From assembly GCA_903820505.1 (NCBI GenBank), contig CAIJHQ010000010.1:1-53289 (forward strand): a DNA stretch of 53,289 nucleotides, given 5' to 3'. Below are positions 48,306 to 53,289 of the stretch, one piece after another (the stretch's first letter is position 1; every line of letters begins with the position of its first letter). Under the pieces are notes generated by a model. That model made no database searches. It saw only the letters and a list, made by a program, of their open reading frames with translations, and was not told the origin of the DNA. The position numbers and the translations under genes are program-made. This DNA is from Candidatus Omnitrophota bacterium (GTDB lineage: Bacteria; Omnitrophota; Omnitrophia; Omnitrophales; Aquincolibacteriaceae).

Positions 48306-49703
48306 TTACTTCGGGGGTTGGGTCAAATGCTCCGGTGAAAGGATCTTTTTGAGCTGTTTTCCGGTCAGAAGCCCTTTGGCGAGAACGACTTCCCGCAACG
48401 TCCTCCCCGTCTCGACCGCCTCTTTGACGCATTCCGCCGCCCTGGAGTAACCGATGAAGGGATTCAGCGCGGCCGCGATCCCGAAGCTGTTCTCCGCGTG
48501 AAGCCGGCATTTTTCAACGTTCGCCTTAATCCCTTTCACGCAGCGGCTTTCCAGGATCTTCAAAATATTTTTCAGGATCTCGAAAGACTGCATCAGATTG
48601 TGCACGATCACCGGTCGCATCACGTTAAGCTCGCATTCCCCGCTCGCCGCCGCAAAAGCGATCGCGACATCGTTACCCACCACCTGGTACCCGACCTGGG
48701 CCGCCGTTTCCGGGATCACCGGATTGACCTTGCCGGGCATGATCGAAGAACCGGGCTGGAGCGCCGGCAACCGGATCTCCCCGAATCCCGTGTTCGGACC
48801 GGAGCTCAAAAGCCGGAGGTCATTGGCGATCTGGATCAGCGACAAAGCGTAATCGCGCAAACCGCCCGAGACCGCCGCGAAATCCGCGTCGTTCTGCATC
48901 ACCGCAAAAAGGTCCCGGGCGCTTTTCACCGGAGACCCCGTCAGCGCCCGCAGATTCTCGATCACTTTGCGGCGATAGCGCAGCGATGTGTTAAGCCCGG
49001 TCCCTACCGCGGAACCGCCGATCCCGAGTTCGAGCATGCCTTCCACCAACCGTTCGAGCCGCTCGCGCCCTTTTTCAAGCTGGTGCGCCCATCCGCCGAA
49101 TTCCTGTCCCAAAGACACCGGTGCGGCGTCCTGCAGATGCGTGCGTCCGGATTTGACAACGCCCTTGAATTCGCGCGCCTTTCCGAGAAGGGCCTTTTCC
49201 AGATGCCGTGACGCGGCCGCGAAATCCTTCGAGATCTTCAACACGGCAAGCCTGAGGGCCGTCGGAACAACGTCGTTGGTGGATTGCCCCATATTGACAT
49301 GGTCATGGGAGTGAAGATACGCGTGATCGCCTCGGGCGCGTCCCAATATCTCCAGGGCGCGGTTCGTAATGACCTCGTTCATGTTCATATGGATCGAAAC
49401 ACCGGCGCCGGACTGCAGCGCGTCGGTCACGAACTGGTCGCGCATTTTTCCGGCCATGACCTCGCCGCTGGCACGGATAATGGCATCCGCGCGGCGGGCA
49501 TCGAGCCGCCGGAGCGAACGGTTCGCGAGCGCGCAGGCTTTTTTGATCGCCGCGAGCCCCCAAAGGAAATCCGGATGGAACCGGAGACCGGAGACCGGAA
49601 AATTTTCGACCGCACGTACGGTCTCGATCCCGTAATAGGCCGCGGCGGGCACCCGCCGTGTCCCGAGGGAATCCTTTTCAACGCGCCCTTTCAATTTTTT
49701 CAT
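48306..49703 (-). CDS. Class II fumarase/aspartase-family lyase, aspartase-like
   Basis: 465 aa, the family length. QSGAGVSIHMNMNEVITNRALE (about 97-118), HDHVNMGQSTND (about 132-143), SGRTHLQDAAPV (catalytic region near 186) and the signature GSSIMPGKVNPVIPE (about 317-331) define the superfamily. QSGAG and NPVIPE favour aspartate ammonia-lyase over fumarase C, but GSSIMPGK is fumarase-like, so the substrate (aspartate to fumarate, or malate/fumarate) is open. The ATG overlaps the MshEN gene stop (ATGA), and metF lies upstream in the same unit. Confidence 0.85.
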   Translation of the reverse strand: MKKLKGRVEKDSLGTRRVPAAAYYGIETVRAVENFPVSGLRFHPDFLWGLAAIKKACALANRSLRRLDARRADAIIRASGEVMAGKMRDQFVTDALQSGAGVSIHMNMNEVITNRALEILGRARGDHAYLHSHDHVNMGQSTNDVVPTALRLAVLKISKDFAAASRHLEKALLGKAREFKGVVKSGRTHLQDAAPVSLGQEFGGWAHQLEKGRERLERLVEGMLELGIGGSAVGTGLNTSLRYRRKVIENLRALTGSPVKSARDLFAVMQNDADFAAVSGGLRDYALSLIQIANDLRLLSSGPNTGFGEIRLPALQPGSSIMPGKVNPVIPETAAQVGYQVVGNDVAIAFAAASGECELNVMRPVIVHNLMQSFEILKNILKILESRCVKGIKANVEKCRLHAENSFGIAAALNPFIGYSRAAECVKEAVETGRTLREVVLAKGLLTGKQLKKILSPEHLTQPPK

Positions 49704-50161
49704 GATGCCGTTCCTATCCCGGCGGGCTGTTCGCCGTAGTTTGATTCAATGGCCGCCGCGACCGCCTCCGGCGTACACAGCACGGTCTTGATCGCCGCGA
49801 CCTGCGCCAGTTCCGCGATCTCTTTTTCCGGCAACGCCTCCAGAGGATCACTGATCCCCACGACCAGCGTATGGTCCTGGATCTCGATCGGGATCAGCTT
49901 GTATTTCAGAGCGACGCTCCTGGGGATCCGCTGAACGGCCCGGGCGTCAATAAAAACATGCGCCAGGTCCGCGAACGGGATCGCGTGTCTTTCGGCCAAC
50001 GCCTTGTAAAAAAGGAACCGCGGGACGTGCTGCTTCCGGATCAGGACTTCCCCAAGGAATTCCTTGGTCCGTTGCTGTTCGGCCAGCGCGTCCTCAAGCT
50101 GTTTCCAGTCGATGAGTTTCTTCTGGATAAGGATCTCACCGATGTGCCATGGGTTGCTCAT
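49700..50161 (-). CDS. Stand-alone MshEN (GspE N-terminal) domain protein
   Basis: 153 aa. IGEILIQKKLIDWKQLEDALAEQQRTKEFLGEVLIRKQHV (about 7-46) and IDARAVQRIPRSVALKYKLIPIEIQDHTLVVGISDP (about 71-106) are the two halves of the T2SSE N-terminal/MshEN domain, which can bind cyclic di-GMP. The GspE ATPase that normally follows is absent; the chain ends after the domain. It could be a c-di-GMP receptor or an adaptor for a pilus or secretion ATPase encoded elsewhere (inference). Its gene is sandwiched between metF (19 nt) and the lyase gene (4-nt overlap). Confidence 0.82.
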   Translation of the reverse strand: MSNPWHIGEILIQKKLIDWKQLEDALAEQQRTKEFLGEVLIRKQHVPRFLFYKALAERHAIPFADLAHVFIDARAVQRIPRSVALKYKLIPIEIQDHTLVVGISDPLEALPEKEIAELAQVAAIKTVLCTPEAVAAAIESNYGEQPAGIGTAS

Positions 50162-50180
50162 AGGGGTCTATTCTACGGCT

Positions 50181-51068
50181 TCATCCCGCACGCGCAAGAT
50201 TTAGATTGGCGAAGATCTGGCGCGTCGCGAGTGATTGGTTCAATGTGTAAAAATGAAGCCCGGGAGCTCCCTCCTGCAACAACTGACGGCACTGCTCCGT
50301 GGCGTATTCGATCCCGAACTTTGTGATCGCCTCCTGGTCTTCGCCGAAACGCGCGATCGCCTGAGTGATCCGTTCCGGGATCGACGCCCCGCACATCAGG
50401 GAGAACTTCTGGATCTGCGGCCCATGCGTGACCGGCATGATCCCCGGCACGATCGGGACCGTGATGCCGCTCTTGCGCGCCCGCTCCACAAAATCAAAAT
50501 AGAACTTATTATCGAAAAAAAGCTGCGTGACCACGACATCCGCGCCTTCGTCGACCTTTTGCTTCAAATGTTCAAGGTCTTTCCGCTTGTCCTTGCATTC
50601 GGGATGCCCTTCGGGATAACCGGCAACGCTCAGCGCGAAAGCGTTCCCGAAACGCGGGTGCCTGCGGATGAAACGGACCAGCTCGGAGGCGTGGTGGAAC
50701 CCCTGCGGCGGCGCCTTGAATTGAACCTCTCCCTGCGGGGGATCGCCGCGTAACGCCACGATATTCTCGATGGATTTCGCCCGGAGCGCTTCCAGGATCC
50801 GCTCGATCTCTTCGCGACTGTGAGCGACGCAGGTCAAATGGGCCGCCACCTCGAGCCCGATACTGTTCTTGATCTCCCCGACCAACCGCAGGGTGTTCGC
50901 CTGCGTGTTCCCCAGCGCCCCGTAGGTCACGGTCACGAAGGAAGGCGATAATTTCTTGAGGTCCGCCACGATCTGAAAAAGTTTTTTCTCGCCTTCCGCG
51001 GTCTTGGGCGGAAAGAACTCGAACGAGATCGTGTGGCGCTGTTTTTTGTAGAACTCTGAAATTTTCAT
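50181..51068 (-). CDS. metF: 5,10-methylenetetrahydrofolate reductase
   Basis: 295 aa, the standard MetF length. TISFEFFPPKTAEGEK (about 13-28) carries the catalytic Glu. VTVTYGALGN (about 47-56), AHLTCVAHSREEI, NIVALRGDPPQGE (about 99-111) and DVVVTQLFFDN (about 170) complete the FAD-binding TIM barrel. It reduces methylene-THF to methyl-THF for methionine synthesis or the Wood-Ljungdahl methyl branch. It is the first gene of a three-gene unit with MshEN and the lyase. Confidence 0.95.
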   Translation of the reverse strand: MKISEFYKKQRHTISFEFFPPKTAEGEKKLFQIVADLKKLSPSFVTVTYGALGNTQANTLRLVGEIKNSIGLEVAAHLTCVAHSREEIERILEALRAKSIENIVALRGDPPQGEVQFKAPPQGFHHASELVRFIRRHPRFGNAFALSVAGYPEGHPECKDKRKDLEHLKQKVDEGADVVVTQLFFDNKFYFDFVERARKSGITVPIVPGIMPVTHGPQIQKFSLMCGASIPERITQAIARFGEDQEAITKFGIEYATEQCRQLLQEGAPGLHFYTLNQSLATRQIFANLNLARAG

Positions 51069-51150
51069 AATGTTCCCGGCGATTCTACCCCAAGATGCCT
51101 TTGTTGTTCAAAAATTTCTCGAAGCCCTTTCCAAGATCCCCGTCCGGGCA

Positions 51151-51525
51151 TCAGCGGCTTTCTTTCAAAACCTGTTTGACCTTGCCGAGAAGTTCCCCGG
51201 GCGTGAAAGGCTTGAAGATACAGTCCGCGGCGCCGCGCAATTTGTAGTCCCTGGTTTCGACGTTCTTAACGTCCGCCGTCAGCATGATCACCGGGATCGT
51301 CCGCGTGGCCGCCGCCGCTTTGAGACGGCGCAGCACTTCCTCCCCGTCCATTTCCGCCATCACATAATCCAGAAGGATCAGGTCCGGCTTCTCCGCCGCG
51401 GCGCGTTCAAGCCCCTTCGCCCCCGACAGCGCCGTGATCGGCTCATAGCCGTTGGCTTCCAGGCGGCTGCCGACAAGCAGCAAAATATGAGGCTCGTCGT
51501 CAATGATGAGGATCTTTCCGGACAT
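51151..51525 (-). CDS. CheY-like single-domain response regulator
   Basis: 124 aa, receiver domain only. ILIIDDEPHI supplies the acidic pair, DLILLDYVMAEMDG the phosphorylated Asp (about residue 52), VIMLTAD the conserved Thr and IFKPFTPGEL the Lys. There is no output domain. It lies downstream of the histidine kinase gene on the same strand (148-nt gap with dyads), so the kinase is its likely partner. Confidence 0.92.
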   Translation of the reverse strand: MSGKILIIDDEPHILLLVGSRLEANGYEPITALSGAKGLERAAAEKPDLILLDYVMAEMDGEEVLRRLKAAAATRTIPVIMLTADVKNVETRDYKLRGAADCIFKPFTPGELLGKVKQVLKESR

Positions 51526-51588
51526 TTCAAAACCTCCGGTATATCGTTCTTTCGGGAGCGTCGTTCGTTCTTATTAATCCCATGGATC

Positions 51589-51605
51589 CGGTACGATCAG
51601 TACCG
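51589..51605. promoter_or_regulatory. 6-bp dyad upstream of the response-regulator gene
   Basis: CGGTAC (51589-51594) and GTACCG (51600-51605) form a perfect dyad with a 5-nt spacer, 64 nt upstream of the receiver ATG. It may be an operator. A second inverted pair, GCACCGCAT / ATGCGGTGC (51637-51674), overlaps the kinase stop and may be a weak terminator. Confidence 0.35.
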
Positions 51606-51673
51606 TTCTCCCTATAATTTAGGGATTAACAGGACCGCACCGCATCCCCCTGAATTTCAAATGCCATGCGGTG

Positions 51674-53236
51674 CTAGTCATAGACCTTGTCCAGGATCTG
51701 CTCGAGGGTCTCCGCGTCCTCCGGAAAACAGGCCACACTGCTGTGGATCCCGATCTTCGGCGTTTTCTTGACACGGGCCAGGCACTCTTCGAGGACTTGA
51801 TAGAGCCGGCCGAGAACGATGTGGGCCTGTTCTTTCCTGGTGTCGGGCAAAAGAACCAGGATGGCCTTGTCGTCCTTGATCGCGATATCGGCGGCGCGGC
51901 GCAGCACACGGTTGATGACCTTTTCCATTTTAACGACGATCCCGACGAGACGCTTCGCGCCCACACGCTTCCGGAGGGCGTCGAAATCCACGATATCAAA
52001 GATGATGATCGACAGCGGGTTCCCTTCCTCGTAGGAGCGGCCCATGGCCTCGGCGATATATTCCCTGAAAAGTTCCCGGCGCGTGAATTTTGGAAGCAGG
52101 AAAACCACGCTCGTTCCCCGGCCCGGCACGCTCGACACCTGAATACGGCCGTGATGCAGGTCCACCAACTCCTTGCTGATGGCGAGCCCCAGCCCCGTCC
52201 CTTTTGTCCCCGGCCCGATATCCCGTTTGATCTGCCGGAATTTCTCGAAGATCCCGGAAATGTCCGCCGCCGAGATCCCCCGCCCCGTGTCCGAGACCCT
52301 GCATTCCACAAAATCTTCCTGCTCGGAGAGACAGATCTCGATATGCCCTTTGGCCGTGAATTTCAGCGCGTTCCCGATCAGATGGGTCAGAAGATAGAGG
52401 ATCATGTCGCGGTCGATATAAAGCTCGATCCGTTCCTTCTGCGAAAGAACACGGAGTTGCAGACCTCGCTGACGCGCCGCCGCCCTGAAATTCCGGGCGA
52501 CCTCTTTGGCGATGTCCACGATATTGAAAAGGGACCGGTGGACGCGCTTCCGTCCGGCCTCGAGTTCCGAGACGTTCAGCATGTCCCCGATGATATGGCT
52601 CAAACGGTCCACGTTCTGGGTGACCACGCCGAGCAATGTCCTCTGGTCCGGAGTCACCGCCCCGAAAAGCCCGTCCTTCAGCTGCGAAATGCCTTCGCGC
52701 ACGATCGTAAGCGGCGTCCGGAGCTCATGAGAGACCGCCCGGACAAATTCGTCCTTGAGGTTCTCGTACTGCCGCTTCTGGGTCATGTCCCGGAAAACGC
52801 CCCGTAACACTTTCCCCTTCCCGCGGCAGGCCAGGACGCTGACCGGGCCTTCGACCACGATCTCTTTGCCCCGTCTGTCCAGGAGGGTCATGATCGTCTT
52901 GCGGTCGATCCCGGTCTTCAGGACCGTTTCGAAGACTTTTTCGCTTTCCGCCTTGTCCTTGGGATGAAGAAGACTAAAAAAATTCAGCTGGCGGTGATCT
53001 TCCCCCGGATAACCGAGGACGCGCCTCCAGGCGGGATTGACATCGAGGATCTCGCCTTCAGGTGTGAAGATCTGGACAAGGTCGTGGGTATTCTCGAAAA
53101 GGCCGCGGCCTTTTTCCTGCGCGGGAACCGTGGGGCAAGTTTGGGCCCGGGGACTCCCGGAACTCTTCTTTTTATGTCTCGTGAAGCGATATTTTTTCTG
53201 TTTTCTCATCGCTGAAGTATCGTCTTTTTGGGGCAA
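51674..53236 (-). CDS. PAS - histidine kinase - degenerate GGDEF protein
   Basis: 520 aa from a TTG at 53236; ATG 53209 (residue 10) is an equally likely start. There is no membrane segment, so it is a soluble sensor. Residues about 50-155 are PAS (FENTHDLVQIFTPEGEILDVNPAWRRVLGY). HisKA has the phospho-His in AVSHELRTP (about 170). HATPase shows NALKF, DTGRGIS and GTGLGLAI. From about 390 a GGDEF-like domain follows (SIIIFDIVDFDALRKRVG), but where GG(D/E)EF belongs the sequence is IKDDKAILVL, so cyclase activity is unlikely. It may bind nucleotide or serve as an output scaffold. The next gene encodes its probable receiver. Confidence 0.88.
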   Translation of the reverse strand: MPQKDDTSAMRKQKKYRFTRHKKKSSGSPRAQTCPTVPAQEKGRGLFENTHDLVQIFTPEGEILDVNPAWRRVLGYPGEDHRQLNFFSLLHPKDKAESEKVFETVLKTGIDRKTIMTLLDRRGKEIVVEGPVSVLACRGKGKVLRGVFRDMTQKRQYENLKDEFVRAVSHELRTPLTIVREGISQLKDGLFGAVTPDQRTLLGVVTQNVDRLSHIIGDMLNVSELEAGRKRVHRSLFNIVDIAKEVARNFRAAARQRGLQLRVLSQKERIELYIDRDMILYLLTHLIGNALKFTAKGHIEICLSEQEDFVECRVSDTGRGISAADISGIFEKFRQIKRDIGPGTKGTGLGLAISKELVDLHHGRIQVSSVPGRGTSVVFLLPKFTRRELFREYIAEAMGRSYEEGNPLSIIIFDIVDFDALRKRVGAKRLVGIVVKMEKVINRVLRRAADIAIKDDKAILVLLPDTRKEQAHIVLGRLYQVLEECLARVKKTPKIGIHSSVACFPEDAETLEQILDKVYD

Positions 53237-53289
53237 CTCTTCAGTGGGGTCCGCCGGGCGGCGGTCTGTCCCGCGGCAGCGTTCAAACC

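Overview
The window reads as one continuous piece of a Gram-negative-type bacterial chromosome. An RND/ABC-style outer-membrane factor, a periplasmic adaptor and a membrane-anchored alpha-2-macroglobulin all imply an outer membrane. The phylum cannot be fixed by eye. The very short EF-Ts, the degenerate TAAGTxx heptad repeats around tsf-pyrH-frr, the stand-alone MshEN domain and a cofactor-less Ehr complex are compatible with a poorly cultured lineage such as Omnitrophota or Elusimicrobiota, but this is a low-confidence guess. Almost every gene lies on the minus strand. Only a DUF2924 gene and a large serine recombinase are on the plus strand.

Layout, left to right (transcription mostly right to left). 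1-3621: a truncated bacterial alpha-2-macroglobulin with an intact CxEQ thioester motif. 4046-10534: a four-gene efflux operon, adaptor - RbbA-like double-ATPase/permease fusion - YhhJ-like permease - TolC/OprM-like lipoprotein (YhiI-RbbA-YhhJ architecture plus its own outer-membrane channel). 11208-18816: a six-gene energy-converting-hydrogenase-related (Ehr/Hyf-like) membrane complex, preceded by an ArsR-type regulator (19009-19344). Its large subunit lacks both Ni-binding CxxC motifs and its ferredoxin and NuoB-like subunits are fused. 19533-22170: a CarD-like, universal-stress, PTS EIIA and CBM48 gene set behind a good sigma70-type promoter, with one or two small membrane ORFs at its end.

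22716-44712 is an accessory island with visibly more AT-rich stretches. It holds a four-gene cassette (PIN-GNAT-PUA-like fusion, ASCH protein, HTH-like protein, zinc-ribbon protein), small unknown ORFs, a phage-like ParB-methyltransferase trio, a LexA-like repressor with a Y-family polymerase, a Cas4/RecB-like nuclease, a protein of unknown family, an HNH endonuclease, and a PLD-helicase / N6-adenine methyltransferase / NDT-TIR-like effector operon. It is closed by the DUF2924-serine recombinase pair next to tRNA-Lys(UUU). This is best read as an integrated defence and mobile-DNA island.

44962-53236 returns to core genes: tRNA-Lys, then rpsB-tsf-pyrH-frr, then metF - MshEN - fumarase/aspartase family lyase, then a CheY-like regulator and a PAS-histidine kinase with a degenerate GGDEF tail.

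Structure not explained by genes: a three-copy intergenic element rich in GGACAT hexamers, each copy lying 3' of an operon and directly before a strong terminator hairpin (3.9, 10.7 and 22.5 kb); two copies of a heptad-repeat hairpin (45.0 and 46.5 kb); and a 16-bp dyad that exactly fills the -35/-10 spacer of an apparently leaderless lexA-like gene. The best candidates for something under-described are the helicase-methyltransferase-NDT/TIR operon, the PIN-GNAT-PUA/ASCH cassette, the Ehr complex and the three-copy element.
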